From contig WALW01000010.1 of assembly GCA_015522635.1 (NCBI GenBank), positions 78,640 to 123,296 on the forward strand: a DNA stretch of 44,657 nucleotides, read 5' to 3'. Below, piece by piece: positions 7,917-17,200 of the stretch. The stretch is from Candidatus Tiamatella incendiivivens. GTDB taxonomy: Archaea > Thermoproteota > Thermoprotei_A > Sulfolobales > Acidilobaceae. The number at the start of each line of letters is the position of its first letter. Position 1 is the first letter of the stretch. The position numbers were made by a program, and so were the translations under genes. The notes under the pieces were generated by a model that saw only the letters and a program-made list of their open reading frames with translations, made no database searches and was not told the origin of the DNA.

Positions 7917-9386
7917 GTGCATAGAATCATTTCCAGGGGATATATCAGGGATCCTATTCATGGTTACATACTTTTCGATAAGAAACTGGAGAAACCGCTT
8001 ATAGATCACGAGTTAGTCCAGAGGCTCCGCCATATAAGACAGCTACAGCTGACATACCTAGTATACCCTGGGGCAACACACTCCAGGTTCAGCCACAGCA
8101 TCGGTGTTATGCATCTCGCATGCAGGTTTGTTGATACACTCCTATCCAGACTGGATGACGACGATATGGACGGGTTCAGCAGGGATTCCCTAATAGAGTC
8201 AGCTAGGATCCTAGGATTAGTCCATGACATAGGCCACGGCCCCTTCAGCCATGCTTTCGACGAGTCAGTATTGACTAAGCATTACAGGAATAAGAAGGAC
8301 GCCTTGAACCACGAGGCATTAGGTAGAGTAATATATGACTGGTTCATCAAGGATGAGCTGCGTAAACAGTTCTATGGTACATCCCTAGAAGGTTCCGAGG
8401 AGATAGTTTCATCCGTATTAAACGATAGGGAAGGAAACAATATTCTAAAGCTCATACGGTATGCTGTCAAAGACTTCTACTACCCGTCTGATCTACTTGA
8501 TTTCCTAGTAAGAGACTCGTATTATACGGGCACAGTAGAGTATGGGTTTATAGACGCCTCAAGGCTGATGGAGTCAAGCAACCCAGTTAAACTTGACAAT
8601 GGCTCATATAGAATAGCGCTCGACAGGAAGGCGGATGGAGCCCTACGAGGTCTTTTGCAGGCCAAGGTCTCTATGTTCGAATATGTCTACCTCCACCACT
8701 CGAACAGGGCTTATGACAGGCTTCTCAAGAAGGTTCTCGGGAAATACGCGTTGGATCTAGGATTAGTAGAGGCTGTTGAGAGGCTTTTGAATAAGGATCC
8801 GTCAATGTATTCAAGGCTATGGGACGATGTTGTCTACTATAAGATAATTCACCTTGATGAAGCCTTGTGCCCTAGTGCTGGATACTTGAAGAGGAGGTAT
8901 AGTCCTTGGAAGCTTGAATATACCCCTCTCCGCATACCGTTGATCAAAGCAGTACCACAGCATATACTAGATAATATAGTAAGCCATGTATCAGACATTA
9001 TTGCCGATAAGATAAAGTCGAGTTCAGATAGGATAGAGGAGTTCTGGGTTGAAGCAGCTGAAATAAGGCCGATACCCTCCACGGTAGAGGAGCCAAACGG
9101 CCATGGAGACTTCCTCTTCGCATACAAGCGGGATACCGGTATCAGCGTCGAGAAGATAAGCCCTGAGAGATTGACAGGTATACTGGGAGTGATCCCCACA
9201 CTCCACATCAGAGTATATGTAAGAAGAGACGTTTATGCTACACTAGGCAAGGATAGGGTTAGAGAGATTATCTACACCGCCTCTGAGGATGTGATGAGAG
9301 AGTTGGATGAGGCGTATAAGATTAGTGACCTGATGGCTTTATCAATGAAAGAAGGATTAGAAGGGCATGAAAGGGTGACAATGTAA
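7917..9386 (+). CDS. HD-domain phosphohydrolase, SAMHD1/dGTPase-like
   Basis: The protein (489 aa) opens with the family signature YIRDPIHGYI and QRLRHIRQLQLTYLVYPGA. The metal-binding H...HD...D set follows: H in THSRFSHSIGVMH, HD in LGLVHDIGHGPFSHAFDE, and a later D in the DFYYPSDLLDFLVRDSYYTG block. SAMHD1-like enzymes hydrolyse dNTPs to nucleoside and triphosphate, and archaeal members are often broad in substrate. The GTG start gives the DPIHG motif at its usual N-terminal position. The stop is 3 nt before the TTG of the methyltransferase gene, so the two are coupled. The C-terminal 150 residues are less conserved. Confidence 0.88.
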   Translation: MHRIISRGYIRDPIHGYILFDKKLEKPLIDHELVQRLRHIRQLQLTYLVYPGATHSRFSHSIGVMHLACRFVDTLLSRLDDDDMDGFSRDSLIESARILGLVHDIGHGPFSHAFDESVLTKHYRNKKDALNHEALGRVIYDWFIKDELRKQFYGTSLEGSEEIVSSVLNDREGNNILKLIRYAVKDFYYPSDLLDFLVRDSYYTGTVEYGFIDASRLMESSNPVKLDNGSYRIALDRKADGALRGLLQAKVSMFEYVYLHHSNRAYDRLLKKVLGKYALDLGLVEAVERLLNKDPSMYSRLWDDVVYYKIIHLDEALCPSAGYLKRRYSPWKLEYTPLRIPLIKAVPQHILDNIVSHVSDIIADKIKSSSDRIEEFWVEAAEIRPIPSTVEEPNGHGDFLFAYKRDTGISVEKISPERLTGILGVIPTLHIRVYVRRDVYATLGKDRVREIIYTASEDVMRELDEAYKISDLMALSMKEGLEGHERVTM

Positions 9387-9389
9387 GCT

Positions 9390-10559
9390 TTGACAATAAA
9401 GTACATGGTAACAGGCATTGGAGCCAGGGAGATAGAGAAGGGCTCTACTGTAGTCTATGAGAAGTGGATAAAGCGGAAGGAAAACATCCGGTCAGGCTCA
9501 CTAGTCGAGCTAGAGACAAGTAATGGTGTAAAAGCATGTGGTTTATGGGATGGAGCAGGCCATGTAGGAGCTAGAATACTATATTATGGTTCATGCAGTT
9601 CAAATGATCCCATCGAAGCCATAGAATCAAATTTGGAGACAGCTTTCAGGTTGAGAAATAAGGTAGGACTAGGCGATCCTAGAACAGGTTTCAGGTTGAT
9701 TAATAGTGATGGAGACCTGATGTCAGGGCTGATAATAGATGTGTATAATGATGTAGCTGTTATCCAGTCTAGTAGCTTAGGGTTTGACCGGTACCTGCGG
9801 ATGATAGCTGCATGGCTTACGCGTGAAGTAGGCGTCAACAGCGTATTCGAGAAAAGTGTGCAGAGGAGCAGGCGTGACATAGGGTTAAAACCTAGGAGAA
9901 GATGGCTGCTTGGAGGTAAGAGAGAGACGGTCATAGAAGAGTACGGTGTACGCTTCATAGTTGACGTAGAAGAGGGGCAGAAGACCGGGTTCTTCCTAGA
10001 CCAGAGGGCTAACAGGAGGGAATTCGGATCTTACGCTGGTAAGGAAGACAGTGTACTAGACGTTTTCGCCTACACAGGAGGCTTCGGGTTACATGCAGCT
10101 CTTAATGGAGCCTCCAAGCTTGTATTTATCGAGGAAGACCCTAGTGCTGTAAAGATTCTTAAGAGGAACCTTGAGTTAAACGGTTTCTCGAAGTACGAGA
10201 TCATCGAGTCATCTGTATGGCACGTAATAAACAAGGTAAAAGGCGGTTATGACCTAGTGTCAATAGATCCGCCAGCATTCATACAGGAGAATAGTAAAAC
10301 TTCTATAGAGAAAGGAGTGAAGGCGTACAGAGAAATCTATAAGTATGGTCTAGAGCGTACTGGTAAGGATGGAATAATATTTCTCTCAAGCTGTAGTTAC
10401 TTCCTCACACAGGAAATGTTCGTCCAGCTAATAATGAAACTAGCATCAAAACTGAATGCGAGGATGATAGGATCCGTTAGAAAGGCAGATAGGGATCACA
10501 TGGTGAATACTGCCAGCTATCTAGAATACCTCAAAGGCGCATTTATCCACCTATCATAA
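9390..10559 (+). CDS. RlmI-like class I SAM-dependent RNA m5C methyltransferase
   Basis: This 389-residue protein has a PUA-like N-terminal domain (about 1-75) followed by an EEHEE linker and a Rossmann methyltransferase. The SAM motif I is SVLDVFAYTGGFGLHAA, motif II VFIEEDPSAVKILKRN, and the catalytic region has DLVSIDPPAFIQ and FLSSCSYFLTQEMF, the Cys being the expected nucleophile region. GQKTGFFLDQRANRREF is diagnostic of the RlmI/RlmK/SAM-MTase YccW family that modifies rRNA. It follows the HD gene with a 3-nt gap and TTG start. The last 6 nt overlap the convergent ABC-class ATPase gene. The exact RNA target is unknown. Confidence 0.85.
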   Translation: MTIKYMVTGIGAREIEKGSTVVYEKWIKRKENIRSGSLVELETSNGVKACGLWDGAGHVGARILYYGSCSSNDPIEAIESNLETAFRLRNKVGLGDPRTGFRLINSDGDLMSGLIIDVYNDVAVIQSSSLGFDRYLRMIAAWLTREVGVNSVFEKSVQRSRRDIGLKPRRRWLLGGKRETVIEEYGVRFIVDVEEGQKTGFFLDQRANRREFGSYAGKEDSVLDVFAYTGGFGLHAALNGASKLVFIEEDPSAVKILKRNLELNGFSKYEIIESSVWHVINKVKGGYDLVSIDPPAFIQENSKTSIEKGVKAYREIYKYGLERTGKDGIIFLSSCSYFLTQEMFVQLIMKLASKLNARMIGSVRKADRDHMVNTASYLEYLKGAFIHLS

Positions 10560-12242
10560 ACCCTCATGCCTTACCTTAAGATTATAGACCCTATCCAAGA
10601 CCCATATTACATCTAGGCCGCTAGTCTCGACAAGGTCCGGTGGTACAGGTTTGACGTAGAAACGGAAGCCCCCTGATTCTAGAGCGGAGTCCACCCAGAG
10701 TGCTATGTCATGGAAGGACTTATTCAAACCTGTCTTCAATATCAAACGGATTGAACGGGCGATGAACTTTACCTGCCCGTCTTCCACTATTCTAGGATTC
10801 TTATCGACGGGGAACTCTAGTAGACCGGTTCTCTCATAGTCTATGAGGATCTTCTTTTTCATGCTCTTAATCTTCCTTACACTCTTAACTCCTAGGAAAA
10901 CCCTTGTCTTAGGCAGGCCTATATGATCACACGAGGAATCCTCTTCTCGCCCTATATGTTCGGGAGTAATGGGCTTGGTTATTACCTGGGGATCGTATTT
11001 GACCATTTTTATTAAGTGTGTGGCTTGTGGTAGGAAGGAACTAGAGGCTGTTGTTATAGCTGTAAATGAGACGTTATGATGCTCATATAACTTTCTCACC
11101 GTCAGGTTCAGCGGTTTTATGGGATCCTCCGGCATAAGCTTCATCATTATATTATCCTTATATAATAGGTTGGTCGCACTGGTATCCTCGTCAAACAATA
11201 TGTGCCTCACACCTAATTCCAAGCTCTCACTAATAGCTGCAGCCATACTCGTTGACCCACTGGCGTCTATCGTATTGAAGCATACAGTGTCCCTGCCGTC
11301 GGGTAGGGTGTTGAAGAATAGGCTTATGTCTGTGCAGGTGATTATGCGGCCGTCCTCTGATTGGACAAGGAAGGTATCAGGCCTCGATATAACATGCTCT
11401 CTTCCATCGCCAGGTATATGATTGTAGATTCCTTCAAGGATGGCTTGTAGTAGAGTTGTTTTCCCATGGTAAGCCCCTCCAGTCAAAAGGGTTACTCCAT
11501 CCTCAACCAACATGCCTCGGATACAGCCATGCTCAACGCAGATTTCCCTTTCAAGCTCGGGAGGTGACTGAAATGGAATAGCATCCTCTAGTGGTTTCTG
11601 GCTGAAGCCGGCTTCCCGTGGGAGAATAGATCCATTACCTATTATGAACGAATAGCCGTTCTCTACTAGCCACCTCCTCACTTCCGTTTGGAGGATATAA
11701 TAGTGTATGTGATTCTTCAAAGGATCCCGTTGCCCGAGCATTTCAACTAAACCCCTAATTACTCTCGGGACCCTCTCTAAAAGTACCCGCCTAGCCATTC
11801 TACCGTTAACTCTCCTACCTATAGACGGTAAACCTACCCATAGTCTAAGAACCATATTAGCCTTATCGAAGACTACAGTACTCCTGTACAACATTCTAGG
11901 CGAAGGCTTAGGCACGCTTATCAGGCAACTGTTCCCATTACCGCATCGCTCCGAGTATTTCCCCGTAATCCTATGTAGGAGTCTGCTGGCATAATCAGAT
12001 AATGGCTTATATACTAAGGTGCTCTCTATATCTAGGTCCTCCAGTTTATGTGTTTCTATTGGTAGCTTAGCTTCGAGGATAGACGGCGGGGCGTGCGTGT
12101 CTCCTTGTATAGATGTTAGTTTAAGCGTGTATTCCTTTGATGAAACGGTTACATCGTATAGATCTTTATAGGACCCATAGCCTCTACCATCAAGTTTTCT
12201 GAGTACTCTATCCAATTCGGTGGGGGATATTGTTCTAGGCAA
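10554..12242 (-). CDS. Predicted ATPase of the ABC class (PF09818 type)
   Basis: The protein is 562 aa. An N-terminal DIRRxLxxLDGRGYGSYKDL-like segment (residues 8-30) is typical of this family. Walker A is GGAYHGKTTLLQAI (about residues 256-270), and a Walker B-like stretch HILFDEDTSATNLL follows with the acid pair. SRPDTFLVQSEDGR lies between them. It is a soluble protein without membrane spans, so it is not a transporter; the family role is unproven. Start ATG at 12242. It faces the methyltransferase gene convergently (6-nt overlap). The small membrane-protein gene upstream ends 10 nt before it, so the two probably form one transcript. Confidence 0.85.
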   Translation of the reverse strand: MPRTISPTELDRVLRKLDGRGYGSYKDLYDVTVSSKEYTLKLTSIQGDTHAPPSILEAKLPIETHKLEDLDIESTLVYKPLSDYASRLLHRITGKYSERCGNGNSCLISVPKPSPRMLYRSTVVFDKANMVLRLWVGLPSIGRRVNGRMARRVLLERVPRVIRGLVEMLGQRDPLKNHIHYYILQTEVRRWLVENGYSFIIGNGSILPREAGFSQKPLEDAIPFQSPPELEREICVEHGCIRGMLVEDGVTLLTGGAYHGKTTLLQAILEGIYNHIPGDGREHVISRPDTFLVQSEDGRIITCTDISLFFNTLPDGRDTVCFNTIDASGSTSMAAAISESLELGVRHILFDEDTSATNLLYKDNIMMKLMPEDPIKPLNLTVRKLYEHHNVSFTAITTASSSFLPQATHLIKMVKYDPQVITKPITPEHIGREEDSSCDHIGLPKTRVFLGVKSVRKIKSMKKKILIDYERTGLLEFPVDKNPRIVEDGQVKFIARSIRLILKTGLNKSFHDIALWVDSALESGGFRFYVKPVPPDLVETSGLDVIWVLDRVYNLKVRHEGL

Positions 12243-12252
12243 AAACTATACC

Positions 12253-12585
12253 TCATTGAAGGGGGTTACTCCCCCTTTTCTCAGGCTCCCCCGGTTCCTC
12301 CTTGGACTCTCCTTCTTTCCCCTCTTCCTTCATTTCACCTTCAAGTTTCTTAAGCTCTTCCTCAAGCTCCTGCTCGATCTCCTCTATAGGCTTGGGCGGC
12401 GGGGTTGTGGCTAACGTATAGCCTATCCATGCTAGGATACCGAAGACTGCTGCCACCGCTACGAAGCCTGTGAGTTTAAGTAGTATGATACCATATGTCG
12501 TGGCGAATACTCCGTAAGTGTATAGAATAATGACTATAATGGAGACAACGGCTATGCTCCAACCAATTCCTTGATCCTTATTCAA
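12253..12585 (-). CDS. Small membrane protein with acidic coiled-coil tail
   Basis: I do not recognise a named family. The 110-residue product has two hydrophobic helices (about residues 8-29 and 33-58; VVSIIVIILYTYGV and GFVAVAAVFGILAWIGY). A Pro linker TTPPPKPIEE follows, then a highly charged Glu/Lys-rich helix likely to form a coiled coil, and a Gly/Pro-rich end. Both termini may face the cytoplasm. It lies 10 nt upstream of the ABC-class ATPase gene in the same direction, which suggests co-expression and perhaps a membrane anchor for that ATPase. That partnership is inference only. Confidence 0.65.
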   Translation of the reverse strand: MNKDQGIGWSIAVVSIIVIILYTYGVFATTYGIILLKLTGFVAVAAVFGILAWIGYTLATTPPPKPIEEIEQELEEELKKLEGEMKEEGKEGESKEEPGEPEKRGSNPLQ

Positions 12586-12691
12586 CGTGTAAAACCTCCG
12601 AATTAACGTTTTATTCCTTAGTTTAAGTCTATTTTCTAGTTTGGTAGTATAAAGATTAATTAAAAACGTTATGTTGCTTTGAAATAACCTC

Positions 12692-12913
12692 TTATATCAA
12701 TGCAAACCCCCTAATGAGAGCTAGTAATACGATGAAGAGTATGCCGACGAACACCAGTATGACCAGGAGAGGGATTATAAATAGGAGCAGTGGCAGGATG
12801 ATTGCTAATATGAAACCGTAGATAACTCCTTCAACGATACTATCCTTCCTAAACATGCCGTAAAGCAATCCTAGGATAAAGCCCAGTAAAGCAATCGTTG
12901 TAAGCGTGAACAC
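12692..12913 (-). CDS. Small hydrophobic membrane protein (73 aa)
   Basis: Almost the whole product is hydrophobic, with two or three membrane helices (TTIALLGFILGLLYGMF, GVIYGFILAIILPLLLF, LVILVFVGILFIVLLAL). A short charged loop (RKDSIVEG) separates the first two. No family is recognised. It stands alone, 106 nt upstream of the 110-residue membrane protein and divergent from the glycerate kinase gene at 12997. GAGGGATGATG lies immediately before the start, giving a plausible ribosome site. The length and composition resemble many unnamed crenarchaeal membrane peptides. Confidence 0.55.
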   Translation of the reverse strand: MFTLTTIALLGFILGLLYGMFRKDSIVEGVIYGFILAIILPLLLFIIPLLVILVFVGILFIVLLALIRGFALI

Positions 12914-12996
12914 TACATCATCCCTCTTGGATATAGTTTAGCCTGTTTCAATAAATTTTTCTCCGACATAATTAACCATTAATTGGGGTACGGGAA

Positions 12997-14337
12997 TTGT
13001 CATTCTACAAGCTTAACGAGCATATGACTTTGATACTAAGGAAAATACTCAACTCCGGGTTAGCAGCGGCGGATCCTAGGGAAAGAGTAATGGAAACACT
13101 GTCTGTTGAGGGGAATTGCATAAAAGTGAAAGGGAAAAAGTACTGTGGATATAGGGAGATTTACGTTGCAGGATTTGGTAAGGCATCTAGAAGGATGGCT
13201 GAAGGAGTATACAGTGCAATAGGCGGCTTAATAGAGGATGGCTTAATAATAGTTCCAAAGGGATCGCCGGCAAATCCTATAGGCTGTATAAAAATATTGG
13301 AGGGAGAGCACCCTCTCCCCAACGGCTTAACACTATCATCGAGCCTTAGACTACTAGACTATCTAACCAGCCTCCCAGAGGATTCCCTGCTAATCCTCCT
13401 CATATCCGGTGGGGGCTCTGCATTATTTGAGGTTCCCGCAGGCAATGTCTCCTTAAAGGATATCTCACAGACTGCTGGGATGCTGATGAAGAGCGGAGCA
13501 GATATAGTGGAGCTAAATGCTGTGAGAAAACACTTATCCAAAGTAAAGGGAGGCCAGCTCCTCAGATACATAAACCCGTCGAAAATAATATCACTAATAA
13601 TAAGCGACGTAGTAGGAGATAGGCTAGACTCTATAGCGTCTGGTCCAACTGCACCTGACAAAACAACATTTCAGAATGCGTTTAATGTCCTAGTGAAGTA
13701 CGGTTTATGGGAAAAGGTACCTGAAGGAGTCAGATCACATATAGAGAATGGAGTCAAGGGCCTGGTTCAAGAGACGGTGAAGAAAGGGGATCCTCTACTC
13801 TCTAAGGTTAAGAATGTTATCATAGCTAGCAACAGCATTTCACTCAAAGCAATGGGTGAAACCGCTAAGGTGGAGGGATGGAAGACTATTGTTCTCACCT
13901 CTAGAATGAGAGGCGAGGCTAGGGAAGTAGGTAAACTCATAGCCGGCATAATCGAGAGTATTTCCTATGAGAATATGCCTGCAAAGCCTCCAGTTGTGCT
14001 TTTGGCGGGTGGAGAGACCACAGTCACCGTCAGAGGAAGAGGAGTAGGTGGCAGGAACCAGGAGCTATGTCTTTCAATACTGTTGGAACTCAGCCAACAG
14101 GATATAGGTTTTACAATAGCCTGTATGGGGAGTGATGGAATAGACGGTACTAGCCCGGCGGGAGGAGCATACATAGATTCTGCACTCTATAGGGAAGCAT
14201 TATCAAGGAACCTTGATCCAAAAAGTTATCTATTAGAGAATGATAGCTACACTTTCTTCAAACGATTAAATAGGACAATAGAGACAGGCTATACAGGCAC
14301 AAATGTTAATGATTTCCTTGTAGCGATAATACGCTGA
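12997..14337 (+). CDS. gck: Glycerate 2-kinase (GckA/MOFRL family)
   Basis: The enzyme phosphorylates D-glycerate to 2-phosphoglycerate, feeding lower glycolysis. The N-terminal DUF4147 domain shows YVAGFGKASRRMAEG, LLILLISGGGSALFE and ELNAVRKHLSKVKGGQL, and the MOFRL domain follows near the end (VLLAGGETTVTVRGRGVGGRNQE, GSDGIDGTSPAGGAY). Length 446 aa is normal. The TTG start at 12997 gives a typical N-terminus; an in-frame ATG is nine codons in. It heads a set of same-strand genes for 2-hydroxyacid oxidation, separated from the FAD enzyme by 72 nt. Together they could turn glycolate/lactate/glycerate-type acids into central metabolites. The kinase also serves non-phosphorylated Entner-Doudoroff routes. 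Confidence 0.92.
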   Translation: MSFYKLNEHMTLILRKILNSGLAAADPRERVMETLSVEGNCIKVKGKKYCGYREIYVAGFGKASRRMAEGVYSAIGGLIEDGLIIVPKGSPANPIGCIKILEGEHPLPNGLTLSSSLRLLDYLTSLPEDSLLILLISGGGSALFEVPAGNVSLKDISQTAGMLMKSGADIVELNAVRKHLSKVKGGQLLRYINPSKIISLIISDVVGDRLDSIASGPTAPDKTTFQNAFNVLVKYGLWEKVPEGVRSHIENGVKGLVQETVKKGDPLLSKVKNVIIASNSISLKAMGETAKVEGWKTIVLTSRMRGEAREVGKLIAGIIESISYENMPAKPPVVLLAGGETTVTVRGRGVGGRNQELCLSILLELSQQDIGFTIACMGSDGIDGTSPAGGAYIDSALYREALSRNLDPKSYLLENDSYTFFKRLNRTIETGYTGTNVNDFLVAIIR

Positions 14338-14409
14338 TTACTAGAGTAAATGGGTAATTGATAAGAACTACTCTGCCTAATCTGATTCATGTAGGGAAGT
14401 GACCTGGTC

Positions 14410-15834
14410 TTGAATAGGGACAAACTAGCCAAAGGACTCATTGGTGCAATAGGGAAAGAGAAGGTTATAGTTGACCCTTCAATAATTAAACTATACTCAA
14501 GGGAGCCGAGCGGCTACACTGCGAGGGAACTACCTCTAGCTGTAGTATTCCCTGAGACGGTTGACGACACCTCAAGGCTGGTCTCTTACGCTTATAAGCA
14601 TAACTTGAAGATCTACCCGCAAGGCTCAACGACAAGCCTAGCAGGATCCGCTGTCCCTCTTAACGGCGGCATAGTCCTCAGCTTGGAGAGGATGAAAGGT
14701 ATCGTCGAGACCAGCATAGAGGACAGCTATACTATAACAGAGCCGGGCGTGAAGATAGACGAGCTAAACGACCACCTGGCAGGATATGGTTACATGTTCC
14801 CAGTCGACCCCGCGAGCTCTTCTGTAGCTACAGTTGGAGGAGCAGTCAATAGTGGAGCGGGAGGCATGAGGGGAGCCAAGTATGGGACGATGAAAGACTG
14901 GGTTCTGGGGCTTCAAATAGTTGTACCAGACGAAAAGGGCTCTAATATGTGGATCGGGTGTCGGACACTAAAGTGTAGGCAAGGATACGATATAACAAGG
15001 CTTATAATAGGCAGCGAGGGGACCCTCGCGATAGTCACGAAGGCGGTACTGAAAATAACACCTCTCCCCGAGAATGTTGTAACCGCGCTGGCTTTCTTCC
15101 CAAACCTTGAACAATTATCTCAGACCGCTGTAGACTTGAAGAGCAGCGGGGTTCAACCGTATATCATGGAGTTCCTAGATGAAAGGACTACACAAGCAGC
15201 TATAGAGCTAGCGGAGACCAATGTAAAGGGAAACGGGGCAATGCTTCTGGTAAGCATAGATGTAAATAAGGAAGCCATTGATAGGTTCCTCAAGTGGCTG
15301 GTGAATCTCCTTAGAAGCAATGGTGCAACAGAAATCTACACAGCTAAGACTATGGAGGAAGCCGAGGGGAATGGCCTCTTCGATCTGCGACGTTCACTAT
15401 TCCCTGCCCAAAACTATCTATCAAGGAAGATGCTTGGAATAGAGAATCCTATGATTTATATTGAAGACATAGCAGTGCCGCCCTCCAAGCTAGTGGAGGC
15501 TGTCGGGGAGATAGCTAGGTTGGAAGAGAAATACGGGCTCCCTACATTCATGGGAGGACATATAAGTGACGGTAACCTCCATCCCGCTGTGGGGTTCAAC
15601 CCTGGAAACCCTGATATGGCTAGTAAGGTTGAGGAATGGTTTTATGGTCTAATGAGAATAGCGATAAGCTTAGGAGGAACTGTTAGCTCCGAGCATGGTA
15701 TTGGATTGATGAAGAAGAAAGGATTAGAGATGGAGTTAGAGGCTCACGGAGCAGCTATGATGATCGGTGTTATGAAGAAGATAAAACAGGCGTTTGACCC
15801 TAAAAACATTCTCAACCCTGGGAAAGTTATCTGA
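14410..15834 (+). CDS. FAD-linked 2-hydroxyacid dehydrogenase (GlcD / D-lactate dehydrogenase type)
   Basis: This is a flavoprotein of the GlcD/DLD family that oxidises glycolate or D-lactate. The FAD-binding PCMH domain shows YPQGSTTSLAGSAVPLNGG, TITEPGVKIDELND, ASSSVATVGGAVNSGAGGMRG and RLIIGSEGTLAIVTKAVLK. The C-terminal substrate domain has GHISDGNLHPAVGF, the catalytic-region His residues, and SSEHGIGLMKKKGL, ending in AFDPKNILNPGKVI. Length 474 aa is normal. The TTG start follows GTAGGGAAGTGA. Its stop is 2 nt before the next ATG, so it is tightly coupled to the Fe-S gene. Substrate choice between glycolate and lactate cannot be settled by reading. Confidence 0.92.
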   Translation: MNRDKLAKGLIGAIGKEKVIVDPSIIKLYSREPSGYTARELPLAVVFPETVDDTSRLVSYAYKHNLKIYPQGSTTSLAGSAVPLNGGIVLSLERMKGIVETSIEDSYTITEPGVKIDELNDHLAGYGYMFPVDPASSSVATVGGAVNSGAGGMRGAKYGTMKDWVLGLQIVVPDEKGSNMWIGCRTLKCRQGYDITRLIIGSEGTLAIVTKAVLKITPLPENVVTALAFFPNLEQLSQTAVDLKSSGVQPYIMEFLDERTTQAAIELAETNVKGNGAMLLVSIDVNKEAIDRFLKWLVNLLRSNGATEIYTAKTMEEAEGNGLFDLRRSLFPAQNYLSRKMLGIENPMIYIEDIAVPPSKLVEAVGEIARLEEKYGLPTFMGGHISDGNLHPAVGFNPGNPDMASKVEEWFYGLMRIAISLGGTVSSEHGIGLMKKKGLEMELEAHGAAMMIGVMKKIKQAFDPKNILNPGKVI

Positions 15835-15836
15835 AT

Positions 15837-16184
15837 ATGGAGAGGGAAAACGGTTTGACTGAAGAATTGAATAATATCCTAGAAGAGACGGGGAAATGCC
15901 TATACTGCGGCTTCTGCGAGGCGGTATGTCCAACACTCCCCTTCGGCCCACACAGGGGATACGGTCCCCGTGGAAGAGTCTACCTCGCTAGGGAGATAGC
16001 CTCCACGGGGAAAGCTAGTGGAGAAGCTCTCTCCAGTATATTCTCCTGCCTAACATGCGGGGCCTGCACAATAAAATGCCCCACCCGGATAAGCGTGGCA
16101 GGTCTCGTTAAGAAAATGAGGAGCCTCGTACTATCCGGTAGAATAGAATCGGATCTAGGTATGATAGTTATAAAGTCAAGGTAG
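15837..16184 (+). CDS. Two-[4Fe-4S] ferredoxin-domain subunit (GlcF N-half-like)
   Basis: The 115-residue protein carries two classic cluster motifs: CLYCGFCEAVCPT and CLTCGACTIKCPT. This corresponds to the N-terminal ferredoxin half of GlcF/HdrD-type proteins. The C-terminal cysteine-rich half is encoded by the next gene, so the usual single protein is split in two here. ATG at 15837 lies 2 nt after the dehydrogenase stop; the next gene starts 11 nt after its own stop. It probably relays electrons from the FAD subunit toward the cysteine-rich subunit and a quinone or menaquinone pool. Confidence 0.88.
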   Translation: MERENGLTEELNNILEETGKCLYCGFCEAVCPTLPFGPHRGYGPRGRVYLAREIASTGKASGEALSSIFSCLTCGACTIKCPTRISVAGLVKKMRSLVLSGRIESDLGMIVIKSR

Positions 16185-16195
16185 GTGTATAAGGT

Positions 16196-17176
16196 TTGTC
16201 CTCTACAAAGGAGATAATCTCATTCATATCAGAGAACACGCGTAGAACGAATCTACCCCTCCCAGCCCCGAGAGACGCTCTCTACAGATGGGCACTAGAC
16301 GTTAAGCCTCCTAGAAAAGGCGAGTATATACTCTACACTGGAGGACTCTACCAACTTATCCCTCAAATAAATAGCCTAGTGAACCAGCTAGAAAGCCTGA
16401 CCGAGAGGAAAACAGGGGCACTAGCACTTAGGTTCGCGAAAGCATTCTCAAAACTAATAGATCTATCCAAAATAGCAAAACCCCGGAAAAAAGACGTGGA
16501 GTACAGCAACTCCATACTAAGAGGAATAGCTGCTCTACTAGACTCTGCTGGAGTAAACTATGGATACCTCTACGAGGACGATATGTACAGTGGGATACTC
16601 CTACACGACATGGGGCTAGAACAAGACTTCGCTATACACGCGGGTAAAGTCTACAGCAAACTAAAAGAACATAATGCTTCTAAAGTAATTACAGTAGACC
16701 CTCACACTACATACGCCCTAACAAAACTGTACCCAGAATACATAGACAACTACAACCTCGAGGTAGTGAACTACCTTCAACTACTCCACGATAAAACCTT
16801 GGAAGGAGAACTAACATTCAAACAGGGCGAGAAGGGAGAAGTAGTCATACACGACCCATGTTACTATGCAAGATTCCTGGAAATACTGGATCCTCCACGG
16901 GCACTCTTGGAAGCAGCAGGCTATAAGGTATTGGAACCGAGGAGAACACGTAAAATGACCTACTGTTGCGGGGGACCGATAGAATCCCTAAGCCCAAGGC
17001 TAGCATTGAAAATAAGTGAAACCAGGGTAAAAGAACTACTAGAGAAATCTCCTAGAATAGTTACGCTGTGCCCTATATGCTATGCAAACCTATCCAGATC
17101 CACCCCTAATGACTCGACTATTAAGGACATAGCCATCTACCTAAGCGGTGCACTCCCCGGTGAACGGGAGAGGTGA
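16196..17176 (+). CDS. Cysteine-rich (CCG) domain subunit, GlcF/HdrD/LutA-like
   Basis: The 326-residue protein has one cysteine-rich CCG module near its C-terminus: HDPCYYARFLEILDPPRALL, then MTYCCGGPIESLSPRLAL, then TLCPICYANLSR. This set binds a non-cubane 4Fe-4S cluster in heterodisulfide-reductase relatives. The N-terminal half lacks the first CCG repeat motif, as CxxC residues are absent there, so only one module is complete. TTG start at 16196 follows GGTGTATAAGG. It sits between the ferredoxin-like gene and the LutB-like gene and most likely completes an electron-transfer complex for 2-hydroxyacid oxidation. Confidence 0.85.
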   Translation: MSSTKEIISFISENTRRTNLPLPAPRDALYRWALDVKPPRKGEYILYTGGLYQLIPQINSLVNQLESLTERKTGALALRFAKAFSKLIDLSKIAKPRKKDVEYSNSILRGIAALLDSAGVNYGYLYEDDMYSGILLHDMGLEQDFAIHAGKVYSKLKEHNASKVITVDPHTTYALTKLYPEYIDNYNLEVVNYLQLLHDKTLEGELTFKQGEKGEVVIHDPCYYARFLEILDPPRALLEAAGYKVLEPRRTRKMTYCCGGPIESLSPRLALKISETRVKELLEKSPRIVTLCPICYANLSRSTPNDSTIKDIAIYLSGALPGERER

Positions 17177-17200
17177 CCAGGTATAACAAACGCAGACAAA

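Noticed and set aside
7917-9386. Cas3-type HD nuclease
   Set aside because: The DPIHG and QLRHIRQL motifs are those of the SAMHD1/dGTPase group, and no CRISPR genes are near.
10554-12242. ABC transporter ATPase
   Set aside because: The N-terminal domain and spacing fit the soluble ABC-class ATPase family; no permease is encoded next to it.
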